A stretch of DNA of 64,000 nucleotides from assembly GCA_001051155.2 (NCBI GenBank), contig JYIP02000001.1, forward strand, positions 248,001 to 312,000, read 5' to 3'. Below, in pieces: positions 1-9,876 of the stretch (positions are counted from its first letter, which is position 1; each line of letters starts with the position of its first letter). The stretch comes from Chrysoporthe austroafricana (taxonomy: Eukaryota > Ascomycota > Sordariomycetes > Diaporthales > Cryphonectriaceae). The translations under genes were made by a program, and so were the position numbers. The notes under the pieces were generated by a model. The model did not search any database and was not told where the DNA came from. It saw nothing but the letters and a program-made list of their open reading frames with translations.

Positions 1-671
1 GAATGCTTTCTCTTCTCGTTCAAGAACTTGGGTCGCCGATAAGGAGTTGTACGTGTGGATAGACGTCGGGAAGCAGTTAATACATGGTTGGTTCCGTAGG
101 GAGACAGACCCCCCAAAGTGTTTTACTAGTAGGATCTCGCTAGTGACTAAAGCAGTGACACGAACTTGGGCAGAGCTTTTTTTTTTTTTTACAAATGCCT
201 ATTCCCACAATTCCTCAATTCCTAGGCTAGCATGCTCAGGTGATGTATAAAGCAGCGTCAGATTCGAGTTTATTCGCGGATACCTAACCGTGTGATGTGG
301 AATTAGGAAATTCTCAAGCACAGTCATCCAATTTGTGATACTGTCCACTACATGCTGAGAGACATGACCGGAATCGTCACGGAATCGTCACGGAATCAGC
401 CAAACAGCCTGCCGTCAGGTCCCCTGGCTGACTCTGAGAAGACATTCAAACTCCATAAAGGGGCCCCTTTAATGCGCCATGAAGACCAAGAACCTCGCCT
501 TGGTGAACAAGTCCTTACCCTAAGGACAGACCGCCATCCTGAAGAAACGCCGGGAACCATGCATACGGAGCGCCTAGGATTTATCAATCCATCAAGGAGA
601 ACGGGAAGTAGTCTAGACGAACGAACATTCTAGCCGCGGCCCTAAACTGCTGTCGCGCCTCGAGTGCCCCC
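1..671. other. gene-free left edge
   Basis: No supported gene. There is a run of 13 T at about 178-190 and only short, composition-driven open frames. It lies downstream of the FAR1-like gene that is transcribed leftward and ends at 672. Confidence 0.5.
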
Positions 672-1469
672 CTAAAAATCCATGGGCGGGTGGTTGTGAG
701 GCGGAGAACCGTTGGGGTGATACCGGACCTCAAATATGTTGGTCCCCTGGCCGGTCTCGCCGAGGATGAAGCCGAACTCGCACCCGGTCTTCTTGCTGGT
801 GCGCTTGCGGTAGGGCTTGCGCAGCTGGCCGCTCTTGGTGCGGATGAGCGTCTCGCCGTTCTCGTCCTGGATCTTGTACCGTGCCTCGCCGCCCAAGGCA
901 CAGCGGATAGCGACGCGGACCCTCTCCCCAGGCTTCTGGGTGGAGCGGAGGGTGGCGCATTTATAACCGTGCTCCTTGGCCCACAGGTTGATGTTGTCCA
1001 GCAGGCCTTCCAGCGGCTTCTTGGCGCCGAAGTTGGGACGGAACTGCATGCCCAGGGGCGGGTAGGCCATGTCAGGCGGGTCGCGGTCTTCGTCGTCGTC
1101 TTCGTCGTCCTCGTCACCCTCGCCTCCCTCCGGATCGCCGCTGTTGTCTATGGCCAGCTGCAGGCGCTCCTCGGTGAAGCTGACCTGGTTCTGGAGGTGC
1201 TGCTCGCGCTGGACCATGCGATCGTTGAGCTCCTGCTGGCGGTTCATCATGAGCTGGGTGAGCTCGAGGAGCTTGGTCACGTTGTCCTCGAGGCGCTGGA
1301 ACCGGCGGCCGTCGATGACGATCTGGCGGTCCGCGTTGGGAGGGCGGCCTGGGCCATGGTGGTGAGCCGTCGGCGACTGCTGGACCCCCATCCCCTGCTG
1401 CAAGACGGCGCTGGCCGTGCTAGCGACCTGCACCTGCTGCTGGTGGAGCGCGGCAAGGTTTGGATCCAT
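672..1469 (-). CDS. FAR1-type zinc-binding DNA-binding domain protein
   Basis: Single-exon gene of 265 codons. The start chosen is the first ATG (1469); the frame stays open a little further upstream but only from GTG. Order: Gln/His-rich N-terminus (1-40), a helical, probably coiled-coil segment (about 55-108), an acidic stretch (112-130, Asp/Glu), then a C-terminal domain (about 160-262) with Cys171, Cys190, Cys230 and a His258-x-His260 pair. A C-C-C...HxH layout in a basic domain is that of the FAR1/WRKY-GCM1 DNA-binding fold, known from Mutator-like transposases and from host regulators derived from them. There is no transposase catalytic domain here, so a sequence-specific DNA-binding protein is inferred. 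A CTATATA box lies about 165 nt upstream of the ATG. Targets are unknown. Confidence 0.7.
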   Translation of the reverse strand: MDPNLAALHQQQVQVASTASAVLQQGMGVQQSPTAHHHGPGRPPNADRQIVIDGRRFQRLEDNVTKLLELTQLMMNRQQELNDRMVQREQHLQNQVSFTEERLQLAIDNSGDPEGGEGDEDDEDDDEDRDPPDMAYPPLGMQFRPNFGAKKPLEGLLDNINLWAKEHGYKCATLRSTQKPGERVRVAIRCALGGEARYKIQDENGETLIRTKSGQLRKPYRKRTSKKTGCEFGFILGETGQGTNIFEVRYHPNGSPPHNHPPMDF

Positions 1470-2381
1470 GGTCACAGAGGTAGGGAGGAGTTCTGAAGGG
1501 GTAGAGGGTGGTGCAAACACCGGGTAATGGCCGGTGTTAGGGCTGTGGGCTGTCCAAGGCGCTATCTTGACCGGGACCCTGATCTGTTGACTCAGCTGGA
1601 CGCGTACCCGGGAGCGCTGGGCGGCTCTGGGTATATAGGTGAGGAGAAGGGAGTGTGCTGTGGCCAGGGAGGTGGAGCTCGATGGGCTCCTTGGTGGGAT
1701 TTTTGATGGATGCTCAGGGCCCGGCCGGTGGAGGGCAGCTCAACTGAGCCGGCGATGGCCTGGGACAGCATGTCAGATGGCAGGTCGCGTCACAGAGATG
1801 ATGGATGGCGATGTTTGTTATGGTGTTGTCTTACTGCAGTGTATAGGACAGCGTCCCTTCTTAGACCCTGTGAAAATGAGAAGACGCGTCTTCAATATGG
1901 GACTGATTGGGCGGTGCACGAGGGCAAAATCCCAGTGCGAGTAGCAGATGTCGGCGGCGGTGGGTTTTGGGAGGAATCTACAATTGACACACCGGGAGGA
2001 GGGTGAGAGAGGGGTTGCAAGGTGGGTGAGGGGAGAGGGTGGCACGGGGGCGGGTGCTGTTAGGTAAAGTTCGCGGGGCTCGTTGATTTTGCAGGTGCCT
2101 CGTGCACGAATTGTGAACCCACTATCCCGCGTCTTACAGCGCCTGCTGTGGTGCTACTGGGCACTGCTGGGATGCTATCAGTAGTAGCTCAGGGAGCTAG
2201 GACCAATCCGGCGGCACCTCCAGGGGTGGACACAGCTCCAAGGTCCACTGCCGAACAGAGGGGTACCATGCCCAGTATATGCTGGGCATGACAGAAATGA
2301 AGCCCGTGGCAGGAGGAGAGTTAGAGTTATCAGGTATCACATCGTAACATTGAGGGTCTATCCGGGCCAGCCCTGCCTTGT
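1470..2381. other. intergenic, promoter region of the FAR1-like gene
   Basis: No gene supported. It is bounded by the start of the FAR1-like gene and the stop of the coiled-coil protein gene, both on the minus strand, so it should hold the promoter of the former and the terminator of the latter. Around 2273-2290 there is a small inverted repeat (CCCAGTATATGCTGGG type). Confidence 0.4.
1632..1638 (-). promoter_or_regulatory. TATA-like box of the FAR1-like gene
   Basis: CTATATA on the minus strand, about 163 nt before the ATG at 1469. The spacing is reasonable for a fungal promoter. Seen by eye only. Confidence 0.35.
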
Positions 2382-3419
2382 CTAGACCTCAAAAATCTCC
2401 CCAATGCCCTCTCCCCCGCCCTGCCGTGCCTCGACCAGATCCAACCTCCATCCCTCCCAGTTCTTGAGGCCCCTCTTAACCTCCTTGATCCTCTCGATCC
2501 TAGCCTTGGCAGCCTCCTCCTGGGCCTTCCGGAACGCCTCCTCATCAAAGTCGTCATCATCATCTAGGAAGCCATCGTCGTCATGCTCATGCCCGTGCCC
2601 GTGCCCGTGCCCGTAAGCTTGTTGGCCACCCGCACCGGTCAGGGCATTGAGGCCGCTCGTGAAGAAGTCCCCAAACCCGCCCTGCGACTTCCTGTGGGAG
2701 CCAGGCGGCATAGCCCCGCCCAGGTCCACGTTGGTAAACTGCCCACCGGCCTCATCCATGCCGGGCTGCATGTCCTTCCGCCTCTCCTGCCATATCCCCC
2801 TCTTGAGGTCCGTGTTCTCGGCCTCGAGCTCCCTGATCCGCCTCTCTAGCCGTTGCCTCTCCTCATCTTCTAGCTCGTCCAGGTTGTCGTTGTCCGTGCC
2901 GCCGCCGTCCTGTGCCTCCTTCTTGCTGAGCCGCAGCACCTCCGCCTCGGACTTCTGCAGCCTCTTCTTGAGGTCGACGTTCTCGCCCTTGGCCTCCGCG
3001 AGGTCCGACTCGAGCCGTCTTATCTGCCCCTCATCCTCCTTGTGCAGCATCTCCAGCGACACGACCTTCTTCTCCAGCGCGTCGGTCATCAGCTGCGCCT
3101 CGTCGCGGGCGGACTTGGCCTCGGCGCATTCCTTGTCCAGCTCGGCGAGCTTGGCCTCGAGCGCGGCGGTGGACTCTGGTGCCGCCGCCGCGGGGGCTGG
3201 CGCCTCCCCGGCGGGTTCTGGCGCGGCGTCCTCGGGCTCCTTTTCGGGTTCTGCAGGTGCTGGCGCATCGTCACCTGCGGGAGGCGCTTCTTCCTTGGGC
3301 TCGTCTGTGGATTCCGCTGCCGCGGCCTTTCCCTTCTTGGCCTTGGCCTCGGCGGCCTTCTTCTGGGCCTTCTTACGGGCTGCCGCGAGCTTCTCTGCCC
3401 GCGCCTTATCGTCGGCCAT
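2382..3419 (-). CDS. coiled-coil protein of the fungal 'M protein repeat' type
   Basis: Single-exon gene of 345 codons. The start at 3419 (MADDKARAEK...) is preferred although the frame is open to 3902, because the extension is low-complexity and unlike a conserved N-terminus. Order: Lys/Ala-rich basic helix (1-40), Ala/Pro/Glu linker (45-95), long heptad-rich coiled coil (about 98-235), a Gly-rich linker with a GHGHGHGHEHDDD metal-binding-like tract (about 275-290), an acidic patch, and a conserved-looking C-terminus with NWEGWRLDLVEAR ending in GEIFEV. Proteins with this N-terminus and tail are annotated in other ascomycetes as 'M protein repeat' proteins; their molecular role is not established. 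A scaffold or vesicle-tether role would fit the coiled coil but is a guess. Confidence 0.72.
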   Translation of the reverse strand: MADDKARAEKLAAARKKAQKKAAEAKAKKGKAAAAESTDEPKEEAPPAGDDAPAPAEPEKEPEDAAPEPAGEAPAPAAAAPESTAALEAKLAELDKECAEAKSARDEAQLMTDALEKKVVSLEMLHKEDEGQIRRLESDLAEAKGENVDLKKRLQKSEAEVLRLSKKEAQDGGGTDNDNLDELEDEERQRLERRIRELEAENTDLKRGIWQERRKDMQPGMDEAGGQFTNVDLGGAMPPGSHRKSQGGFGDFFTSGLNALTGAGGQQAYGHGHGHGHEHDDDGFLDDDDDFDEEAFRKAQEEAAKARIERIKEVKRGLKNWEGWRLDLVEARQGGGEGIGEIFEV

Positions 3420-4402
3420 GTCTGCGTCGCGTCGAGCCGGGGTGGGTCGGCGGCGTCGGTGGTCTCCTTGTGTGCTGCTGCTGCTGCTACTGCTGCTGAC
3501 GACCGAAGTGGAGGTACGTGTTCGGCTCCGAGGAGAGGGATGGTCGGGGGGTGGGTGAGCGTTGTGAGTCGGACGCGTTGAGGTTGAGACTGAAGGGAGA
3601 ACAGAGCTCAATTGCAGCAAGGTGTTCGTTGGGTACGGGTGGCAGGGCAAGCATTCCATGCAGTAACGGATTACATGCTTAGTGATGGACCCCTGCCGCT
3701 CCCTGCCTCCCAAGGTTGCCCTTGAGTGCCCTGGCACGCTTGGACCTGGGCACCTGGGGCCTGGCACCTGAGGGGCCACGGGCGCCCAGCGGCTAGACGC
3801 GGCCCGCGCTCCAGGCAGGCAGCTGTGAGGGTCCGCGGCGGTCCGGCAGGCATTGCTGCTGTGGATTACTATGGTGACCTCGGCGAGATGCACATACATC
3901 ACCGCGCGAGATACGTACCCCTCCCGCCCCCCCTTCTCAGCAGAGGAGGTCTCTTAGAAAAGCCCTCTCTTTTCCCTCTCCTACGCAGACTTGAGCCAAT
4001 TGGTCCAGGCAGCTCCTCTGCAGATACCATGGCATCCTAGAGGAGGCGGCAATCTGCTGATATCGCAACCGGCAAGACTGCTGGCGTCACTCGCCAGAAT
4101 CGACCCCGCCCCTCTCGCTTGGAGCTGGTGCGCGCACGGCTGCTACCCTGGCACGCCTGGGTACCTCCTCTGTACTCCCCGCCTCTCAAGCGAGACGACG
4201 AGTTACACAGCTACACCAGGGCAGCCCACAACCTTCTTCCCGCCTCGCCGCCGCCGATCAGGGTCTCCCAGGTTCCCATCGGACCAGCCTCTGCTCGGGC
4301 ACCAACTGCTCACTCAATCCCTTGCTGCCCAGCCAGCCCGGTCGAGTCGAAGAGGAAGCCCGGCCCAGGGCCAGCCCGTCCGTCCGCCCATCCGTCCTCA
4401 AA
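3420..4402. other. divergent promoter region
   Basis: Nearly 1 kb between the coiled-coil gene (leftward) and the conserved hypothetical (rightward). GC-rich, no gene supported; CTG/CAG-type triplets near 3475-3500 are the only notable tract. Confidence 0.4.
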
Positions 4403-5182
4403 ATGGCGAGCCTCCCCTCGCAGCACCCCCACCTCGCCCTGCACCTGTCCGACCGCGCTCTCACCCCCATCATCTCCTCCTCGACCTCCTCGCTCTCGAG
4501 CGCCCGGTCCCGGCCCTCCTCCCCGCCGTCGAGGCTGCCGCCGGCCTTCTCCACCTCCCCGCCGTCCTCCCCCGGGTCGACAGCCCCCACCTCGGACGAC
4601 GGCTCCTCCTCCTCCTCCTCCTCCCCGGGAGAGCTCGACCCCCAGGCCCTCCAGTCCCTCTCGCTCGCCCACCTGACGACGACCGCCCTCGCCTCCCATG
4701 ACACCGCAAAGCGCCTCGGCCGCGGCGCGCCCCTGCGCACGATGGTCGAGTATGCCGGCTCCGGGCCCGTGGTGCTGCACAGCTACCTGTGCCCCATGTC
4801 GCTGGCGCTCGGCGTCCCGGGCCGGCCGAGGAGGGGCAGTGAAGGGAGCATGACCACCGCCGGTGGCGTGGCGGAGGCCGGGGAAGGGCACGGCCCTGAG
4901 CAGGGCGGCGATTGGGCGGCGAGGAAGGGCAAGCAGGCCGCCGGCGCAGACACAGCAATAGAGCCGGAGGGCCACCCGCCGCAGATACATCTGGACCTGA
5001 CGGAGGACGAGGTAGTGGTAGAGGATGGGGATGGCCCCAACGCGCCACCCATGCTGATCACCACTGTCGTCGCTCCTGGTGCGGAAGACATACGGGATGC
5101 AAGAAGGGCTGCGGGGAGGTTGGAGAGGATAGCGAGGGTCTTTCAGACTGACTGGGTCGCCGAGGGTGGTGATGCGACATGA
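4403..5182 (+). CDS. conserved hypothetical protein
   Basis: Single-exon gene of 259 codons starting at the ATG with the good context CAAAATGG (4403). A first helix-rich stretch (SLPSQHPHLALHLSDRALTP) precedes a Ser/Pro-rich low-complexity region (about 30-80), then a small domain with VVLHSYLCP, a Gly/Glu-rich insert, and a closing segment PPMLITTVVAP followed by DIRDARRAAGRLERIARVFQ. The two hydrophobic strands flanking helices would fit a small roadblock/longin-like fold, but that is only an impression and no catalytic motif is visible. I do not recognise a function. It is convergent with the transketolase gene downstream. Confidence 0.6.
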   Translation: MASLPSQHPHLALHLSDRALTPIISSSTSSLSSARSRPSSPPSRLPPAFSTSPPSSPGSTAPTSDDGSSSSSSSPGELDPQALQSLSLAHLTTTALASHDTAKRLGRGAPLRTMVEYAGSGPVVLHSYLCPMSLALGVPGRPRRGSEGSMTTAGGVAEAGEGHGPEQGGDWAARKGKQAAGADTAIEPEGHPPQIHLDLTEDEVVVEDGDGPNAPPMLITTVVAPGAEDIRDARRAAGRLERIARVFQTDWVAEGGDAT

Positions 5183-5660
5183 CCTTCGATGCTGGGCTAC
5201 ATCTGAACGCCTCGCATGCACAAGTGAGGCCGTGGATAATCCGACTCGATGAAACTTGAAAAACGTGGCAAAAGGGGGAACGGGCGGCAAAAAGAACACA
5301 ACAAAAGGTGGCGGGAAGCGCAGTGGACTGGCGATAATATGGTTCCGAGTGGGTTCCAGTCCCCTGTAGATAGTCGTCCTTGTAGGGCGACATGTACCTG
5401 TATCCTGACATAGGTTAGCGGAGCAACAGCAGCGCCGTATCGTTCTGACGAGTCTCTAATGAAGATAATTCGAAGTTCTGCTGGCACGTCACATCCTAGC
5501 GAGACACGGCAAGACGTGCGGAACATGTATGTATCTTCAGCTATTGGTGTATAGCACCCAGCGTTGTGAATACAACAGAGCTAGAATCTATCTTAATTTC
5601 TTGGTCTCTTCCCAGTCCGTGCTCTTCTTTTCATTTCCTGCTCCCCACCTCTCGCCCTCT
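5183..5660. other. convergent intergenic spacer
   Basis: Lies between the stop of the conserved hypothetical gene (+) and the stop of transketolase (-). It should contain both 3' ends. No gene seen. Confidence 0.4.
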
Positions 5661-8185
5661 CTAGATGATCTGCTGGAAGGCCCGGTTGAGAGGTGACCGG
5701 ATGTTAGGAACGTCCTTCCAGAAGTCGATGGTAGCCTGGGCGCGCTTGGCGACGCCCTCTGGCGTGAACTCGAACTTCTTGTAGACATCCTTGTAGGCGC
5801 CCGAGGCACCGAAGCGGTTCAGACCGAACTGCTCGTGCGTGTAGCGCTCCCAGCCCATGGTGCTCATGACCTCGACGGACAGGGATGGGATGCCGTCGGG
5901 CAGGACGGACAGGCGGTAGTCCTTGGACTGCGCGTCAAACACCTCGAAGCAAGGGATCGACACGACACGGGCCTTGATGCCCTTCTTCTCCAGCTCCTTG
6001 ACGGCGTCAATGCAGATGCACACCTCAGAGCCGGTGGATACTAGCGTGATGTCGGCCCCCTCGACCTCGTGCAGGACGTAGCCGCCCTTGCTGGCCCGCT
6101 CGATCGTGGAGCTCTCAAGCTGGGGGAGGTTCTGCCGGGACAGGGCGAGGATGCTGGGGGTGTGCTTGGAGGTCAAAGCGACGTAGTAGGCGGCGCTCGT
6201 CTCGTTGCCGTCGGCAGGGCGCCACACCATGCAGTTGGGGAGTGCACGGAAGTGGGCCAGGGTCTCGATAGGCTGGTGGGTAGGACCGTCCTCGCCGAGG
6301 CCAATGGAGTCGTGAGTGGCGACCCAGAGGGTGCGGACCTGGGACAGGGCAGACAGGCGGACGGCACCGGCAGCATAGGAGACGAAGTTCAGGAAGGTTC
6401 CACCGTAGGGCAGGATGGTACCGTAGGCGGCCAGGCCGTTGAGGATGGCACCCATACCGTGCTCACGGACACCATAGCGGACGTAGCGTCCGGTGTAGTC
6501 ACCCAGGCCGGTGGCCGGAGGCTGGAAGTCAACAGCATCCTTCCACCTGGTCAGGTTGGACCCGGTCAAATCGGCAGAGCCACCAAACAGCTCCGGGATG
6601 ACCTGGTGGATGTTCTGGAGGACGGTCTCGGACAGCTTTCGGGTGGCGACGGCGGCATCGCTCGGGGTGTAGACCGGCAAGGACTTCTCCCAGCCCTCGG
6701 GCAGATCACCCTTCTGGCGGCGGACCAGGTCGTAGTACTCCGACTTGTACTTCTCGCCGTAGCTGGCAAACAGCTTCTCCCACTCCTGCTCGGCGGCGGC
6801 GCCGGCAGAGGAGGCCTTGCCGCAGCGCTCGTACACCTCCTGGGGGACGGCGAAGCTCTCCTCGGGGTTGAAGCCCCACTTCTCCTTGAGCTGCTTGATG
6901 TCGTCTGCCTTCAGGGCGGAGCCGTGGACGCTGTGGGTGCCCTGCTGCTTGGAGCCGAAGCCGATGGTGGTGTGCAGCTTGATGATGGTGGGCTTGTCCT
7001 TGACGGACTGGGCCTCCTTGATGGCGGCCTCGATGCCGGCGAGGTCGCTGTCGCCGTCGGCAACGGTGATGACCTGCCACCCATAGGACTCATACCGCTT
7101 CACGACGTCCTCGGTGAAGGCCTGGTTGGTGTCGCCGTCGATGGAGATGTGGTTGTCATCGTAGATGGCAATCAGGTTGCCGAGCTGCAGGTGGCCAGCC
7201 AGGGAGCAGGCCTCGGAGGAGACACCCTCCATCAAGCAGCCGTCGCCGAGGAAGCAGTATGTGTAGTTGTTGACCAGCTCGAAACCAGGCTTGTTGAACA
7301 CGGCGGCGGTGTGGGCCTGAGCCATAGCGAGACCGACGGCGTTGCAGATGCCCTGGCCGAGGGGACCAGTGGTGACCTCGATACCGGGGGTGTCGTGGGC
7401 CTCGGGGTGGCCTGGCGTGATGCTGTCGACGCTCTGGGTCCGAAGGTCAGCGGCGGACGCCCTCTACCGCCATACGCGAAGCTTGTAGGAACTCACCCGG
7501 AAGGCCTTGAGGTCGTCGATGGACAGGGCATACCCGTAGAGGTGGAGCAGGGCATACTGGAGCATGCACCCGTGGCCGTTGCTGCGGCGGGCTCGAGGTC
7601 AGAGGGGGGCACTCAATGTTGACACCGCGCCGATGGCGGAGGGCTCGACTTACGAGAGGACGAAGCGATCACGGTTCAGCCACTTGGGGTTCTTCGGGTT
7701 GAACTTCATGAACTTGTTGAAGAGGACGTGGGCAACGGGTGCCATGCCCCTGCGCGAGGAGATCTGTCAGCGGTCGTCTTCTTCCCCCAGCCCGTGTTCG
7801 ACGCGCGCATTTTTTTCCCTCCCTCTTCTCTCTGTCTCCCTCAACCCCGCGCCGCCGTCGACATCTCCGGGAGCAAGAGCAGGCGATGAACGTACATAGG
7901 GGCACCGGGGTGACCGGAGTTGGCATGGGCGGTCGCGTCGGCCTAGAGAGCACGCCTGGGTGAGCAATTGGCCACTCTGAGCTGCCTTTTGAGGTGGTGA
8001 AACGCCTTGAGCGTGATGGGCGGCGGAGGGGCCGAGCTGCGGCAGTATGGGCAAGGCCCAGCAAGCTGTGTCCGCCGGGCCTCGGTGCGGGGTAGCAAGG
8101 AGGGAGAGGCTTAGGGCCAGGAGAGACTTACGGCCAGCACCCGGATCGTGTTGATGGTGAGCTCGTCGGTCTTGTCGTAACCCAT
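5661..8185 (-). CDS. transketolase, five exons
   Basis: Non-oxidative pentose phosphate pathway enzyme that moves two-carbon ketol units between sugar phosphates using thiamine diphosphate; cytosolic. Exons in transcript order: 8132-8185, 7896-7942, 7654-7749, 7497-7581, 5661-7433; all phases agree and give 684 residues, the normal fungal length. Exon 1 starts [18 protein letters not shown]. The substrate motif [10 protein letters not shown] is split by the second intron. The thiamine-diphosphate binding motif GDGCLMEG lies near residues 157-164 with the downstream Asn in IYDDNH; the pyrimidine and C-terminal domains follow to the stop. First introns are long (189 and 146 nt) for this genome, usual for highly expressed fungal genes. 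Donors are GTAAGT, GTACGT, GTAAGT and GTGAGT. A TATA-like tract lies about 142 nt upstream. Confidence 0.96.
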
Positions 8186-9876
8186 CTTGACTGCGGATCT
8201 GGTCGTGGGCTCGGTCAGAAATGGGGGGTGGTGTGCTGAGGTGGTGGGATGAGGGGTGGTGAGGGTCGGGAGGGAGAGAAGAGGACTGGGCGCTGGAGAC
8301 GGTTAAATTTGCCGCGGGAAGGCGGGATATATTTCTGCGAAGTAGGTGCGGCGAGCTTCGTCATATCCACACCTTCCACACCCCTGCTCTGCCCCAATCC
8401 CCGGGGCTTCCAGCACCTCGTTGCTTTGCGACTCAGGCACCGCGGGCCCCTCTGACACGCCCTGGGACGCCTGGGACGCCTTGGCCCCTCCATGTGGGGC
8501 CACTCCATGCCACTACTGGGTACTGGCTACAGGCGGTCGGTCCAGCTTCCCAGTTCCCCTACGCACCTCTGACAGCACTCTAGATCTGAGGTACCCACCC
8601 GTGCTACGTGCTGTGGAGGGACGGCAAACGCTCTCAAAACTTTTTTTCCCTTTTTGTTGCCTCGCGGATTCCTCGGCGTCGACGTCATATCAACGTATCC
8701 CGCCTGGGGCACTACGGCACACGGGTCGATAACAACCTCGCACCTCTTATCATCTTGATCTGTCATGATGTTCTGCTGCTGCACGGGATATGTGTATCAT
8801 AGTACATACGTCCGCACGCCCAGCATGCTCGCTCAGCCCCTGTCGCCCCCTCTATCCGGATAAGGCGTGCAGACCCATCCGGGGGCATGGCGGGGTAGCA
8901 TCGTAACGCTCAACCAAGGTCTCACCGAGGGTGCTGCATCTGCAACAACCTGCTCTGTACGTCCGTACAGTTATCGATCCTGGCCTGCCGGTGCTGCCAT
9001 GATGTGTTCCTCCTCTACCTGATGTACGTCGACGTCGACGGCTCGAGGCGCGTAGGACCTCCAAGTTGCCGCGAGGCGAGACGTCGTGCTGCCTGTCTGT
9101 TATCTCTCCCGGCGCCGGGCCCTCTCACCCCACCACGACGCCCCCCGTCTCGAGCCCCGGCAGGCGTTGACATGCATGTGGCTAGCTCGCAACGGGACTG
9201 AGCCGGCCACCCTCTCTTCCGGTCGTTCGTGGTGCTGGCCCCGTTCGCGACGCCCAGGTCGAGTCTCAACCTGACCTTCGACACCAGTCAGGCCCCCCGA
9301 TCCGCCGGTCAATCCCCTCGCCTACCGGGTAAATCCAGCCCGCCGCTCCCAGGCTGTAGACGAAGCTATCACAAGCAGCTAAGGGGAAAAGAGGGGGCAA
9401 TGGGGAAGGGGGCAGGAGCAGGGGGGTCTACAATAGGTAAGAGAGTGTGGCCTCTGTAGTTGCTATTTCTTAAGTTCACGATAGGTTCTCCATCCTAGAC
9501 GAGGTACTTTTGGTATACTGAGCAGCCTGTCCTAATTACCTGCATAGCTAGAACTTGGAAACTTTATTGCATTTTCAAATTTCCACGCCAAATATCGTTC
9601 AATTCGAACTTGAGTAGAATAATAAGATCACAGTGACTTGCAACAACTCTTTTCTGATATTCCACGCATAAACCAGATTCACAAGTATCCAGATTGTTTG
9701 CCCGTTGCTTGCTGGTCACCGGTGTTCCTTCTTCTGCTCCTCTCATGCCAGATTATTATCGCCTTTGCATTTCAGGCCACGCCGCTACGGAGAAGAAAAC
9801 ACGGCTAGGGAAATAAGCAATGTGCTGAACGAGGGAGGATTTGGCGAACTGAGAAGGAACAAGCTCATCACAATCG
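8186..9876. other. long intergenic region upstream of transketolase
   Basis: Holds the transketolase promoter; its far end reaches the stop of the NACHT gene. CT-rich stretches and several GGGACGCC/CCTGGGAC repeats at about 8459-8482, but no supported gene. Confidence 0.45.
8327..8334 (-). promoter_or_regulatory. TATA-like tract of transketolase
   Basis: AAATATAT on the minus strand about 142 nt before the transketolase ATG. Seen by eye, no expression data. Confidence 0.3.

Noticed and set aside
690..1496. Open frame of 268 codons on the plus strand
   Set aside because: Antisense to the FAR1-like gene; composition of a mirrored GC-rich frame.
2647..3558. Ser-rich open frame of 303 codons on the plus strand
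   Set aside because: Antisense of the coiled-coil gene; poly-Ser comes from its Glu/Ala codons.
4310..5299. Arg/Gly-rich open frame of 329 codons on the minus strand
   Set aside because: Antisense to the conserved hypothetical gene, which has the better ATG context and a plausible protein sequence.
6069..7622. Open frame of 517 codons on the plus strand
   Set aside because: Exactly antisense to transketolase exons; Gly/Val/Leu-rich shadow of codon bias, no motif.
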